Assembly (NCBI GenBank): GCA_016868355.1
Contig: VGHB01000001.1
Location: forward strand, 62,001-126,000
DNA length: 64,000 nucleotides
From: Betaproteobacteria bacterium
GTDB lineage: Bacteria; Pseudomonadota; Gammaproteobacteria; Burkholderiales; Burkholderiaceae_C
Direction of reading: 5' to 3'
Shown piece after piece: positions 10,574-19,601 of the stretch (its first letter is position 1; each line of letters starts with the position of its first letter). The notes under the pieces are model-generated. The model searched no databases. It was not told the DNA's origin and saw only the letters and a list, made by a program, of their open reading frames with translations. A program made the position numbers and the translations under genes.

Positions 10574-11777
10574 TCTTGTTCTCCTGGTGGGCCGTCATGA
10601 GCGCAATGAATCGGTCAAACAGGTACGCAACATCGTGGGGCCCCGGTGAGGCTTCGGGATGACCTTGGAAGCAAAAGGCCGGGCGGTCGGTGCGCGCTAG
10701 GCCCTGCAGGGTGCCGTCAAACAGGCTGATGTGCGTGGCGCGCAGGTGTGCCGGCAAGGAAGCGGCGTCCACTGCAAAGCCGTGGTTCTGGCTGGTGATG
10801 GACACGCGGCCGCTGTCCAGATCCTTGACCGGGTGGTTGGCCCCATGATGGCCGAACTTCATCTTGAAGGTCTTGGCGCCACTGGCCAGCGCCATGATCT
10901 GGTGCCCCAGGCAGATGCCGAACGTGGGAATGCCGCTGTCCATCAAGACGCGAGCCGCTTCAATGGCATAGACGCAGGGTTCAGGGTCACCAGGGCCATT
11001 GCTTAGAAAGATGCCGTCCGGGGCAAGCGCCAGTGCCTCGGCCGCTGGGGTCTTGGCCGGCAGCACAGTGATGCGTGCGCCGCGCTGCGCCATCATTCGC
11101 AGAATGTTGCGCTTGACACCGAAGTCGTAGGCCGCCACATGGAAACGGAATGAAGCCGGTGCAAGGAAACCCGCTACGGCCGCGCCCGCGGCACCGGCCA
11201 CTGAAGCTGTTTGACCCGTCAGACTCCACTCACCTTGGGCCCAACTGTGGCGCTGTGCGCAGGTGACCACCTGCGCCAAATCCAGCCCCGCCATGGACGG
11301 CGCAGCGCGCGCCCGAGAGAGCGTCGCGCTGATGTCGCCTGGGGTCAAGGCGTGGCCCGTCGCAAACGCCTGGATACAACCGTTTTGCGCCCCGCTGGCT
11401 CGCAGGTGGCGCGTCAAACGCCGGGTGTCGATTCCGGCGATCCCCACCATACGTTCGGCTTGCAGATAGTCACTCAGGCTGGCCGTGTTCCGGAAATTCG
11501 ATACCCGCGGGGGTAGGTCCCTGATGACCAGCCCGGCCGCAAAAACGCGGGCGCTTTCGGCGTCTTGGGGGTTCACACCGGTGTTGCCGATGTGGGGATA
11601 GGTCAAGGTGACGATCTGACGGGCATAGCTGGGGTCGGTCAAAATTTCTTGATAGCCGGTCAGCGAGGTGTTGAACACCACTTCACCGGCGGTGGCCCCA
11701 GTGGCGCCGATCGAGTGGCCGACGAATACCGTGCCATCTGCAAGGGCAAGGATGGCGGGAGGCAGGACAGGCAACAA
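10566..11777 (-). CDS. carA: Carbamoyl-phosphate synthase small (glutaminase) subunit
   Basis: Hydrolyses glutamine and channels ammonia to CarB. The N-terminal CPSase_sm_chain domain spans about 5-150 ([21 protein letters not shown]), and the class I glutamine amidotransferase domain starts near 210. The catalytic triad is visible: Cys289 in FGICLGHQ, and His373 and Glu375 in [11 protein letters not shown]. At 403 residues it is slightly longer than E. coli CarA, because of an Ala/Gly-rich linker around 192-203. The ATG start gives [16 protein letters not shown] 219-bp gap upstream carries a candidate promoter with an inverted repeat. Confidence 0.98.
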   Translation of the reverse strand: MLPVLPPAILALADGTVFVGHSIGATGATAGEVVFNTSLTGYQEILTDPSYARQIVTLTYPHIGNTGVNPQDAESARVFAAGLVIRDLPPRVSNFRNTASLSDYLQAERMVGIAGIDTRRLTRHLRASGAQNGCIQAFATGHALTPGDISATLSRARAAPSMAGLDLAQVVTCAQRHSWAQGEWSLTGQTASVAGAAGAAVAGFLAPASFRFHVAAYDFGVKRNILRMMAQRGARITVLPAKTPAAEALALAPDGIFLSNGPGDPEPCVYAIEAARVLMDSGIPTFGICLGHQIMALASGAKTFKMKFGHHGANHPVKDLDSGRVSITSQNHGFAVDAASLPAHLRATHISLFDGTLQGLARTDRPAFCFQGHPEASPGPHDVAYLFDRFIALMTAHQENKNA

Positions 11778-11915
11778 AGGTCACTCCGTTTGCACGCCCA
11801 CCTGAGCGAAAGGCCTCCGGAAAACGGGCAGATGCCGCCGTCCTTTGGCCTTTTCGTGGGATGGTGGATTAGGGGGTGAAGCCTGGGCGTGCCGGTTGAT
11901 CAGATAAACCTTCTG

Positions 11916-11939
11916 AGTATACGCTAGGGTAACCCCTAG
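11916..11939 (-). promoter_or_regulatory. Candidate carAB promoter with inverted repeat
   Basis: The minus strand contains TATACT (11921-11916), a good -10 hexamer. Immediately upstream is the inverted repeat CTAGGG-N4-CCCTAG (11939-11924). No convincing -35 is seen, and the repeat occupies the would-be spacer. That arrangement suits a regulator-dependent promoter. The leader to carA would be about 130 nt. Confidence 0.35.
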
Positions 11940-11996
11940 AGGACCCGTTTACGGTGTCCCTGATCCGTCGTACGCCTGCAATCGCCTGGCACGACA

Positions 11997-12404
11997 CTAC
12001 AGACCCAACGCAGCGATCCCCGCCTTGGCGATCTGGGCGTCTTCCGAGGACTTCACCCCGCTGACGCCCACCGCCCCTACGCAGTGCCCCTGGGCCACGA
12101 TGGGCACGCCACCCTCGAGCATGGCATCGATCGTGGGCGCACTCAGGAAAGAGGTTCGGCCTTGGTTGATGATCTCTTCGTAGACGCGGCTTTCGCGGCG
12201 GCCTAAGGCTGCCGTGCGGGCCTTGCCCGGTGCAATGTGAGCGGACACGGGGGGTGCGCCATCCAGACGCTGCAACCACATCAGATGACCGCCCTCGTCG
12301 GTGATGGCGATGGTCACAGCCCACTGGTTCTGGCGGGCTTCGGCCTCAGCGGCCTGCGCCACACGGCGCACATCGTCAAGCGTCAGGAAGGGTCTGGTGT
12401 TCAT
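11997..12404 (-). CDS. GlcG/HbpS (DUF336) family protein
   Basis: A 135-residue single-domain protein of the GlcG/HbpS family: LTLDDVRRVAQAAEAEARQNQW at the N-terminus, ITDEGGHLMWLQRLDGAP, GKARTAAL, and the glycine-rich end GGVPIVAQGHCVGAVGVSGVKSSEDAQIAKAGI. Members include haem-binding sensor partners (HbpS) and accessory proteins of glycolate or propanediol loci (GlcG). The molecular role of most members is unknown, and nothing nearby (carA downstream, a Bax-inhibitor-like gene divergent) clarifies it. No signal peptide is seen, so it is predicted cytosolic. The fold assignment is good; a specific function cannot be given. Confidence 0.85.
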   Translation of the reverse strand: MNTRPFLTLDDVRRVAQAAEAEARQNQWAVTIAITDEGGHLMWLQRLDGAPPVSAHIAPGKARTAALGRRESRVYEEIINQGRTSFLSAPTIDAMLEGGVPIVAQGHCVGAVGVSGVKSSEDAQIAKAGIAALGL

Positions 12405-12548
12405 GTTGGGGTGCTCAAGTCAGATAAAACCCCAGTACTTTAGTGGATTCGCTCCACGGCCCGGTTGGAACTAAACTACGGAGTTGATGTCAAACGAGCG
12501 TTTTAGTGCTTTCTGTCAGCTACCTCGTACAACCAAGGAGCATGCAAG

Positions 12549-13244
12549 ATGAATGAAGGAGTTCAGTCCACCTACGGTTTCGACGGCGTGGCGTCTATTC
12601 CCGCGCGGCGGAACCGCGTGCTGCGCAACACCTATGCCCTGCTGGCGCTGTCCATGATTCCCACGGTGCTGGGTGCATGGCTTGGTGTGTCCACCGGCAT
12701 CATGGCCCGCATGGGCACCGGCATGAGCGTGATCATCTTCCTGGCCGGCGCCTTCGGTTTCATGTTCGCCATTGAGAAGTTCAAGAACTCAGTCGCAGGC
12801 GTGGGATTGTTGTTGGGCTTCACCTTCTTCATGGGACTGATGCTGTCGCGCATGGTGGCAGCCATTTTGGGCTTATCAAATGGCGCCACGCTCATCATGT
12901 ACGCCTTCGGTACGACCGCTGCGGTGTTTTTTGCTATGGCCAGCCTGGCGTCCGTCATCAAGCGGGACCTTGGCGGCATGGGTAAGTTTCTGTTCGTTGG
13001 CGCCATCATTCTGCTGGTCGTGGGCCTGATCAATATATTTGTTCAGTCCAGCGTGTTGATGATGACGCTGTCTGTGATGGCCGCAGGCTTGTTTTCAGCC
13101 TACATGCTGTATGACCTCAAAAGGGTGATCGATGGTGGTGAAACCAACTACGTCAGCGCCACCTTGGCCATCTATTTGGACATCTACAACGTGTTTCAAA
13201 GCCTGTTGGCCCTGTTTGGCATCTTCGGTGGCGAACGCGACTAG
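12549..13244 (+). CDS. Bax inhibitor-1/YccA family integral membrane protein
   Basis: A 231-residue protein with about seven hydrophobic helices from residue 28 to the C-terminus. Family features include RNTYALLALSMIPTVLGAW near 25 and the charged C-terminal segment YDLKRVIDGGETNYVSATLAIYLDIYN, whose conserved acidic residues form the proposed pH-sensing pair of BI-1/TMBIM proteins. E. coli YccA interacts with and modulates FtsH, and ftsH lies 7 kb away here. The start is supported by AAGGAG 8 nt upstream. The gene is monocistronic: the GlcG-like gene diverges upstream and a terminator follows. Confidence 0.93.
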   Translation: MNEGVQSTYGFDGVASIPARRNRVLRNTYALLALSMIPTVLGAWLGVSTGIMARMGTGMSVIIFLAGAFGFMFAIEKFKNSVAGVGLLLGFTFFMGLMLSRMVAAILGLSNGATLIMYAFGTTAAVFFAMASLASVIKRDLGGMGKFLFVGAIILLVVGLINIFVQSSVLMMTLSVMAAGLFSAYMLYDLKRVIDGGETNYVSATLAIYLDIYNVFQSLLALFGIFGGERD

Positions 13245-13271
13245 GGTCTTCTTCTCCCCTACAGCCTGTTA

Positions 13272-13299
13272 GAACGCCCGCCTTGCGGGCGTTCTTCAT
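13272..13299 (+). terminator. Intrinsic terminator after the Bax-inhibitor-like gene
   Basis: GAACGCCCGC (13272-13281) and GCGGGCGTTC (13285-13294) form a perfect 10-bp stem around a CTT loop, followed by TTCATT. It lies between convergent genes and abuts the rlmD stop codon. The opposite strand lacks a T-run, so it should act mainly on the plus strand. Confidence 0.8.
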
Positions 13300-14708
13300 T
13301 CGCGCTCAAAAACGGCCATGCTCTCCACATGGGCCGTGTGGGGGAACATATTGACCACACCGGCCATGGTGCATCGGTAGCCGGCCTGGTGCACCAGCAA
13401 ACCTGCATCCCGCGCCAAGGTGGCAGGGTTGCAACTCAGGTAAACGATGCGCTGGGGAGGTTCCCAGCCAGGGCTTGCCGCAGCCACTGCATCAGCCAGG
13501 GCTTTGCACAAGGCCAGCGCACCTTCCCGGGGTGGGTCAAGCAGCCACTTCTGCGCCATCCCGTCAGCTATGAGGCGCTGCACGTCCATTTCAAACAGAT
13601 TGCGTTCGGCAAATGCAACCTGATTGCTACAACCGTTAAGCACGGCGTTGTCCCGAGCGCGCTCCACCAATGAAGCGCTGCCCTCGACACCCAGCACCTG
13701 CGCTGCCAAGCGGGCCAAGGCCAATGTGAAGTTCCCCAACCCACAGAACCAGTCGATGACCCGTTCGTTTGATTGAGGCTGTAGAAGGCGCACTGCACGG
13801 CCAACCATGACGCCGTTGATGCCTGCATTCACTTGGGTGAAGTCGGTGGGCTTGAAGGGCAATACCACACCAAACTCTGGCAGCCGGTACAACAAATCCA
13901 AACCTGCCATTCCTCGACCGTCCAATCGGTGCACCGTATCCGGCCCCCCGGGCTGCAACCACCACTGCAGCCCTAGGCCCTGATGTTCAGCTGCAAAAGT
14001 CCGTAGGGCTTGCGCATCGGCTTCAGGCAAGGGCTGCAGATGACGCAGAACCAGCGCTGTACTTGGGCCGTAGCTGCCGTCGGGCAGCTGCCGCTCGCCC
14101 ACAGCCAGCTCGATCTGCGGCAGCCGGTCACGCGTATGCAAAGACCCAATCAAATCACGCAACGGCAGCAGCAGCTTGCTGACACCTACTGGCAAAATGG
14201 CGCAGCGGGTCATGTCAGCCACGTAACGTGATTGGCGCTCATGGAAACCGACCAAGACCACACCCCTGGCAGCCACGTGACGGACTGAAAGACGCGCGCG
14301 GTGACGGTACGCCCAGGCGGGCCCTTCGATGGGCCGCAAGATTTGCTCAGCCTTGACCTTGGCCAAGTGGGCGAGGTTGTCTTCCAGGACACGCTGTTTG
14401 ACCGCCACCTGGGCGCTGGGCTCCAAGTGTTGAACCTTGCAGCCTCCGCATGCCCCGCGGTGCAAACCGAAGTGTGGGCAAGCGGGCTTCACACGAAGCG
14501 GGCTAGAAGCGGCGAGTTGGCACAACGCACCCTGCTCCCAAGCACTCTTGCGGCGCTGGATCAGGGCGCGAACGGTCTCACCGGCCAACGCGCCTTCGAT
14601 AAAGACCACCTTACCCTGCGCATCATGAGCCACCCCTTGGCCTTGCAAGTCCAGGGACTCAACCTGCAGCCAATCGGTGGTGATGGGCGGCGCAGCCGAG
14701 CGCCTCAT
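13296..14708 (-). CDS. rlmD: 23S rRNA (uracil-1939-C5)-methyltransferase RlmD
   Basis: SAM- and [4Fe-4S]-dependent methyltransferase of the RumA/TrmA family. The 470-residue protein has an N-terminal TRAM domain (about 12-65) and cluster ligands Cys77, Cys87 and Cys90 in [14 protein letters not shown] plus Cys169 in DMTRCAIL. The SAM motif [16 protein letters not shown] is near 315 and the catalytic [11 protein letters not shown] near 425. It overlaps nlpD by ATGA and is the last gene of surE-pcm-nlpD-rlmD. In many relatives rpoS lies between nlpD and rlmD; here it does not. Confidence 0.96.
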   Translation of the reverse strand: MRRSAAPPITTDWLQVESLDLQGQGVAHDAQGKVVFIEGALAGETVRALIQRRKSAWEQGALCQLAASSPLRVKPACPHFGLHRGACGGCKVQHLEPSAQVAVKQRVLEDNLAHLAKVKAEQILRPIEGPAWAYRHRARLSVRHVAARGVVLVGFHERQSRYVADMTRCAILPVGVSKLLLPLRDLIGSLHTRDRLPQIELAVGERQLPDGSYGPSTALVLRHLQPLPEADAQALRTFAAEHQGLGLQWWLQPGGPDTVHRLDGRGMAGLDLLYRLPEFGVVLPFKPTDFTQVNAGINGVMVGRAVRLLQPQSNERVIDWFCGLGNFTLALARLAAQVLGVEGSASLVERARDNAVLNGCSNQVAFAERNLFEMDVQRLIADGMAQKWLLDPPREGALALCKALADAVAAASPGWEPPQRIVYLSCNPATLARDAGLLVHQAGYRCTMAGVVNMFPHTAHVESMAVFERE

Positions 14709-15634
14709 CGGGCTGGCAAGTAGCGGGCCGGATCCACCGGCTTGCCATCACGGCGGATCTCAAAATGCAATTGAACCCGCTCGGCATCGGTGCTGCCCAT
14801 CTCGGCGAGCTTTTGACCACGCTTGACCACTTGATCTTCCTTGACCAGCAGGGTTTGGTTGTGAGCGTAAGCGCTCAAAAAGGTGCTGTTGTGCTTGAGG
14901 ATCACCAGGTTGCCATAACCGCGCAGGGCCGAGCCCGCATAGACAACCCGTCCATCGGCCGCAGCCAGCACCGCGTCTCCCGGCTTGCCCCCAATGTCCA
15001 CTCCCTTGTTACGCTGCTCATCGAACCCCTGAAGCACCGGCCCAGAGGCCGGCCACGCCCACGCCAGATCTCCTGGCACTGCCTCGTTCTCACCACGCGC
15101 GGCATCTGCTGCAGACGCTGAAGCCGTTGCGGTGGGCCGTGGAGGTGTGGGCCCCGGTGATGCCGGGGCTGCCGCAGGGGTCACGCGCTCGGGTGAACGC
15201 TCGGTGCCACGGTCACCCGGCCGTGTAACCGGCCGAGCCACCACCGCTTCGGGTCGGACCCGCAGCACCTGTCCCACTTCGATCAGGTTGGGTTTGTCGA
15301 TTTGGTTCCAACGCGCGATGTCGCGCCAGTTTTGACCGTGGTCAAGCCCGATTCGAACAAGCGTGTCGCCGGGCCTGACCGTGTAGTAACCGGGCTTGCC
15401 CGCCATGGATGCGTTGTCCGCAGTGGGCCCCACCGGACTGGTGGTGGCCCCAACCGGCTCTGCCGGTGCGGGCCGTGTTGCAGGACTGGGCTCTGAGGCC
15501 GTCGCACGTCCCACCGGTCGGTCTTCCACCACCACAGTGCGCTTGGCAGGACCGCTGCACGCCACCAGGCCCACGATCGCTGCCAAGGCTACCAGGGCCC
15601 ATCCATGCCGACAACTCAGAGGCTTTGAACTCAT
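14705..15634 (-). CDS. nlpD: NlpD-like LysM/M23 lipoprotein (amidase activator)
   Basis: An envelope lipoprotein of 309 residues. It has a signal peptide with lipobox LVAC (lipidated Cys26), a Pro/Ala-rich linker, a LysM peptidoglycan-binding domain (about 83-128, [14 protein letters not shown] to VGQVLRV), a second low-complexity linker, then an M23 domain (about 195-305). The zinc ligands are degenerate: the His of HxxxD is Asn in RNKGVDIGG, and the first His of HxH is Gln in VQLHFEI. E. coli NlpD has the same kind of loss and activates AmiC rather than cutting wall itself, so an activator role is likely. ATGA overlaps occur at both ends. Confidence 0.92.
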   Translation of the reverse strand: MSSKPLSCRHGWALVALAAIVGLVACSGPAKRTVVVEDRPVGRATASEPSPATRPAPAEPVGATTSPVGPTADNASMAGKPGYYTVRPGDTLVRIGLDHGQNWRDIARWNQIDKPNLIEVGQVLRVRPEAVVARPVTRPGDRGTERSPERVTPAAAPASPGPTPPRPTATASASAADAARGENEAVPGDLAWAWPASGPVLQGFDEQRNKGVDIGGKPGDAVLAAADGRVVYAGSALRGYGNLVILKHNSTFLSAYAHNQTLLVKEDQVVKRGQKLAEMGSTDAERVQLHFEIRRDGKPVDPARYLPAR

Positions 15635-16452
15635 TGCGCACCGGATTTTAGGGGTACGAAGTGCACCGGTTCGTGCAGCGATCGGGTGTAGCCACCCTCG
15701 TGGCGGTCCACAACCAGCAGCAGTTGCCCACCATGAGCTTGCGAATGCACCGGCGCCACCAGGCGCCCTCCAAGGGCCAACTGATCAAGCCAGGCGGGGG
15801 GCAGGTCGTCCGCACCGGCGGCGGAGACCATGCTGTCGTAGGGCGCAGAAGGTGCATGCCCCAAACGCCCGTCCGCCCAAACGAGCATCAGGCGCTGCGC
15901 GCGCCACGCATCCAAACGCTGGCGCGCCTGTTCATGCAACGGTGCCAGGCGCTCAATCGAAACCACTTGACGAGCCAACAGGCACAGAATCGCAGCCTGA
16001 TAGCCACAGCCCGTCCCCACTTCCAGGGCTTTACCCAAATGCCCGAGTTCGCGCGCCCGAGCGCCCTCGTGCAACAGACTCAGCATGCGCGCCACCACAG
16101 AAGGCTTGGAAATGGTCTGTCCCAGCCCGATGGGCAAGCTGGTGTCCTCGTAAGCCTGTGCCGCCAGCGCCGAATCGACAAACTGATGGCGCGGAACCTG
16201 CGCCATGGCCTGCAGCACCGGCTCACAGCGCACACCTCCTTGCTGGAGGCGTTGAACCATGCGGCGGCGAACCGCCTCGGAATCCAAGCCGACACCCGAG
16301 GGTGCGACCGATCGCGCGGCATCCTGGGCAGCCTGTTGAACTGGGAGCTGGGGACGAAGCACCCGGCTGCGCTTGGCCTGCGGCAAGACTGAGGACGACA
16401 CTGATGCTGGAAAGCGTACTCGCCTGGAGGGCGGCTGTCCCGATCCGCTCAT
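15631..16452 (-). CDS. pcm: Protein-L-isoaspartate O-methyltransferase
   Basis: SAM-dependent repair enzyme that methylates isoaspartyl residues in aged proteins. The PCMT core begins near residue 65: [45 protein letters not shown], then the SAM motif [15 protein letters not shown] and [15 protein letters not shown]. The ATG at 16452 is preferred because it makes an ATGA overlap with surE, matching the other junctions of this operon; a GTG at 16491 would extend the protein 13 residues into surE. The first ~60 residues (Ser/Arg/Pro-rich) exceed the E. coli enzyme and have no recognised domain. Confidence 0.94.
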   Translation of the reverse strand: MSGSGQPPSRRVRFPASVSSSVLPQAKRSRVLRPQLPVQQAAQDAARSVAPSGVGLDSEAVRRRMVQRLQQGGVRCEPVLQAMAQVPRHQFVDSALAAQAYEDTSLPIGLGQTISKPSVVARMLSLLHEGARARELGHLGKALEVGTGCGYQAAILCLLARQVVSIERLAPLHEQARQRLDAWRAQRLMLVWADGRLGHAPSAPYDSMVSAAGADDLPPAWLDQLALGGRLVAPVHSQAHGGQLLLVVDRHEGGYTRSLHEPVHFVPLKSGAQ

Positions 16453-17210
16453 TGAGGCAGTGGCGCCAGGGCCCCCAGAATGCTGGGCCACTCGCCCAGT
16501 TGACTGTGGTCGGTGAGGTCAACCTGCAAGGGGGTGATCGACACCGCGCCCTCGGCCGTCGCGTGGAAGTCGGTGCCGGGGCCTGCCTCCCGGGCATCAC
16601 CGGCTGGACCGATCCAGTAGATGGGCTCGCCTCGGGGACTGGTCTGTCGGATCACCGGCTCACTGGCGTGGCGACGGCCAAGACGGGTCATGCGCCAGGG
16701 TCGTTGTGCTGCGTCGGCCCGGTTGGGAATGTTCACATTGAGCAAAAACGGCCGTTCCAGCATGCGCTGCTCGATCACTCGTTGCACCACGGCGCGGGCC
16801 ACAACGGCAGCAGCCGTCAATTCGCCCCAACCTTTGTCGACCTGCGAGAACGCGATAGCGGGCACGCCAAACAAAAATCCCTCCATAGCCGCTGCTACCG
16901 TACCCGAATACAGGGTGTCATCACCCATGTTAGCGCCTTGATTGATGCCCGAGACGACCAGGTCGGGACGCGGCAGCAAGCCTGTCAAAGCCACGTGCAC
17001 GCAGTCTGAAGGGGTGCCGTTGACATAGCGAAAGCCGTTGGCTGCGGTGTAGACCGACAAAGGACGGTTGAGCGTCAGCGCGTTGGATGTGCCACTGGCG
17101 TTTTGCTCCGGTGCAATGATGTCCAGGGCTCCCAGGCCTTGCATGGCCTGCGCGAGTGCTTCCAATCCGGGAGCCAAATAGCCATCGTCATTTGCGATGA
17201 GAATACGCAT
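16449..17210 (-). CDS. surE: 5'/3'-nucleotidase SurE
   Basis: Metal-dependent phosphatase acting on nucleoside monophosphates and short polyphosphates. The 253-residue protein opens with [19 protein letters not shown], which contains the metal-binding Asp8-Asp9; further ligands lie in ASGTSNALT and [13 protein letters not shown]. The ATG at 17210 gives the canonical N-terminus; an upstream in-frame extension is rejected as non-homologous. It is the first gene of surE-pcm-nlpD-rlmD and diverges from the quinone oxidoreductase-like gene, with 68 bp between starts. Confidence 0.97.
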   Translation of the reverse strand: MRILIANDDGYLAPGLEALAQAMQGLGALDIIAPEQNASGTSNALTLNRPLSVYTAANGFRYVNGTPSDCVHVALTGLLPRPDLVVSGINQGANMGDDTLYSGTVAAAMEGFLFGVPAIAFSQVDKGWGELTAAAVVARAVVQRVIEQRMLERPFLLNVNIPNRADAAQRPWRMTRLGRRHASEPVIRQTSPRGEPIYWIGPAGDAREAGPGTDFHATAEGAVSITPLQVDLTDHSQLGEWPSILGALAPLPQ

Positions 17211-17278
17211 GCGCCCATTGTAGGCAGCAGTCCTTTCAAACGCGTGTGAGGGCTGCTTGGAATCAGCGAGCGAGGTAG

Positions 17279-18268
17279 ATGATGCACGGATGGCTTTGCC
17301 ACAACCCCACAGGAGCCGACCAACTGCACTGGCAAGCCCTGGACCTGGGGGAGCCGGGGCCAGGACAGGTGCTCGTGGCCGTGCGCGCAGCAAGCCTGAA
17401 CTTTCCAGACCTGCTAACGGTTGAAAACAAGTACCAGATCAAGCCCACCCTGCCCTTCGTGCCAGGCGCGGAGTACGCTGGCGTGGTGCAGGCCGTCGGG
17501 CCAAACGTGGGCCACCTGCAGCCCGGCCAACATGTGGCGGTCATCGGAGCCTGCGGTGGGTTCGCCACCCACGCCATGGCCCTGGCACAGCATTGTCTGC
17601 CTCTTCCGGCATCGCTACCCTTTGAACATGCGGCAGCCTTTGCCTTCACCTATGGCACCACCCATCACGCCCTGATCGACCGCGGCGCGCTTAGGGCTGG
17701 CGAGACCGTCTTGGTCCTGGGTGCGGCCGGCGGAGTGGGCACCTCGGCCATACAGGTGGCCAAGGCTGCTGGTGCGAAGGTGATCGCAGGCGTGTCCAGT
17801 GATGAGAAGGCTGCGTTCTGCAAGTCCCTGGGTGCCGATGAAACTCTCAACTACAGCGTTGAGGATGTGCGCGAGCGATTGAAAGGCCTGACCCTGGGTC
17901 GAGGGCCTGATGTGGTCTACGACCCGGTGGGCGGTCCGCTGGCTGAACCTGTGTTTCGATCCATTGCGTGGCGCGGGCGTTACCTGGTGATTGGGTTTGC
18001 CGGCGGTACCATCCCAACTTTGGCCTGGAACCTGGCCTTGCTCAAAGGCGCATCGGTGGTCGGCGTCTTTTGGGGCGACTTTGTCCGCCGAGAGCCAAAG
18101 GCCTTCGAACAGGCCCTGGGCCAACTGGTGAGCTGGTACCAGGAAGGGCTGATCAAGCCGGCCATTGACCGGATCCTGCCGATGAGCGAACTGCCTCAAG
18201 CCTATGCCCTTATGGCCAGCCGCGCCGTCAAGGGGAAACTGGTCATGAGCCACGCCGCAAAAGCGTGA
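17279..18268 (+). CDS. MDR-family NADPH:quinone oxidoreductase-like enzyme
   Basis: A 329-residue medium-chain dehydrogenase/reductase without structural zinc. The GroES-like N-terminal domain (about 25-130) contains ASLNFPDLL and [12 protein letters not shown]. The Rossmann domain has [26 protein letters not shown] near 143, the NADPH-type GxxGxxG loop, and [13 protein letters not shown] near 222. Relatives reduce quinones or the double bond of enones, and the exact substrate cannot be read from sequence. The RND adaptor start codon at 18304 follows closely, so the enzyme probably heads an operon with the pump. Confidence 0.88.
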   Translation: MMHGWLCHNPTGADQLHWQALDLGEPGPGQVLVAVRAASLNFPDLLTVENKYQIKPTLPFVPGAEYAGVVQAVGPNVGHLQPGQHVAVIGACGGFATHAMALAQHCLPLPASLPFEHAAAFAFTYGTTHHALIDRGALRAGETVLVLGAAGGVGTSAIQVAKAAGAKVIAGVSSDEKAAFCKSLGADETLNYSVEDVRERLKGLTLGRGPDVVYDPVGGPLAEPVFRSIAWRGRYLVIGFAGGTIPTLAWNLALLKGASVVGVFWGDFVRREPKAFEQALGQLVSWYQEGLIKPAIDRILPMSELPQAYALMASRAVKGKLVMSHAAKA

Positions 18269-18303
18269 GCCACAAGCACGCTCCTTCTCGGTCGCACCCG
18301 CCT

Positions 18304-19587
18304 ATGAAACACTCTTTTTCACGCTGGGGCCTGGCCTGCGCTGTGCTGATGGGCTCGCAGGTCTTGTTGACAGCCTGCGGCGGCAAGCCGGATGCTGCTG
18401 CCACCGCAGCCAGCGCACCCGCCTTGGCAGCCAACCCTGCCCCCGCGGGCGTTTCGGGCCCAAGCGCGGCCAGCAGCGCTGCGCCTGCTCGGGCACCTGC
18501 GGGCGGGGGAGCGCCGGTATCGGTCACCCTGGTAAGGGCGGAACAACGCAGCCTGGCCGTGGCCCTGGACCTCACCGGCACGGTAACGGCACGCCGCACA
18601 GTGGACGTGCGCGCCCAGGTAAGCGCAGCGATTCGCGACGTGCTGGTCCGCGAAGGAGACACCGTTCGACAAGGCCAGGTGCTGTTCATACTGGACGATC
18701 GCAACGAGCGTGCGCAACTGGAGCGCGCCCAAGCGCAAATCAGCAAGGACGAGGCCGCCCTGGCTGACGCTCGGCGTCAACTCAAGCGCAGCGAAGACCT
18801 CTTGGCGCAGAATTTCATCTCACAAGGCGCGGTCGACGTGCAACGCACCGCGGTACAAACCCAGGAAGCTGCTGTGGCGGCTTCGCGCGCCGCCGTTCAC
18901 GCCGCACAGGTGGCCTTGTCCTACATGACGGTGTCGGCACCGCAGGAAGGGCGCTTGGGGGCCATCACGATGCACCCAGGCGCATACGTCAGCCCGGGTG
19001 GCGCAGCCCTGGTCACCATCAGCCAGTTGCATCCAGTGCTGGTGTCGTTTTCCTTACCCCAGCGCCACCTGGTCGACGCATTGGCTGCTCTTAAGACGCG
19101 TGCTACCGTCATCGAGGTCCGCGCCGCCGAGGCTTGGTCAGGTCATGCACGGGCAGCCACCGCCAGCGCCCCGCTGGTGTTTGTGGACAACATGGTTGAC
19201 ACGGCATCTGGAACGGTTCGGGCGCGTGCTGAGGTCGACAATCGAGATGGGCGCTGGTGGCCCGGCGCCTATGTCAAGGTACGCATGAATCTGAACGCGG
19301 TCGAAGGTGGTGCGGTGGTACCGGTGGCGGCCGTGGTGCAAGGTGTTCGAGGCCGCAGCGTGTTCGTCGTGGACGATGAAGGCGTTGCACAGTCCAAGCC
19401 AGTGGAACTGTTGGCCATGTCCGATGGCCTGGCCTCGCTCAAAGGCATTGCTGCGGGAGACCGGGTGGTGCTGGAAGGTCGACAGAACGTACGCAACGGC
19501 ATCAAGGTCATTGAACGTGGTCGCCGCGACGGGGGTAATTCCAACGCCGGGACTGCCCCGGGCACCGCGACTCCAGGCGTGAACTAG
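18304..19587 (+). CDS. RND efflux periplasmic adaptor lipoprotein (MexA/AcrA family)
   Basis: Membrane-fusion protein linking an inner-membrane RND pump to an outer-membrane channel. The ATG at 18304 starts a lipoprotein signal, MKHSFSRWGL then a hydrophobic stretch ending in lipobox LTAC (Cys25). An upstream GTG at 18265 overlaps the previous stop but would bury the signal, so it is less likely. An Ala/Pro linker is followed by the barrel-sandwich half-motif VDVRAQVSAAIRDVLVREGDTVRQGQVLF, a helical hairpin (about 130-190), the second lipoyl half (VSAPQEGRLGAI), and beta-barrel and MPR domains. The 427-residue length is slightly above AcrA. Confidence 0.93.
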   Translation: MKHSFSRWGLACAVLMGSQVLLTACGGKPDAAATAASAPALAANPAPAGVSGPSAASSAAPARAPAGGGAPVSVTLVRAEQRSLAVALDLTGTVTARRTVDVRAQVSAAIRDVLVREGDTVRQGQVLFILDDRNERAQLERAQAQISKDEAALADARRQLKRSEDLLAQNFISQGAVDVQRTAVQTQEAAVAASRAAVHAAQVALSYMTVSAPQEGRLGAITMHPGAYVSPGGAALVTISQLHPVLVSFSLPQRHLVDALAALKTRATVIEVRAAEAWSGHARAATASAPLVFVDNMVDTASGTVRARAEVDNRDGRWWPGAYVKVRMNLNAVEGGAVVPVAAVVQGVRGRSVFVVDDEGVAQSKPVELLAMSDGLASLKGIAAGDRVVLEGRQNVRNGIKVIERGRRDGGNSNAGTAPGTATPGVN

Positions 19588-19601
19588 GAAGCAGCCGCTC
19601 G

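Noticed and set aside
15396-17009. A 537-codon open frame on the plus strand
   Set aside because: It runs antisense through nlpD, pcm and surE, all of which have clear family motifs. The Arg/Pro/Ala-rich translation is a high-GC shadow.
18265-18303. GTG start at 18265 for the RND adaptor, overlapping the previous stop
   Set aside because: It would place 13 polar residues before the lipoprotein signal; ATG 18304 gives a normal signal peptide.
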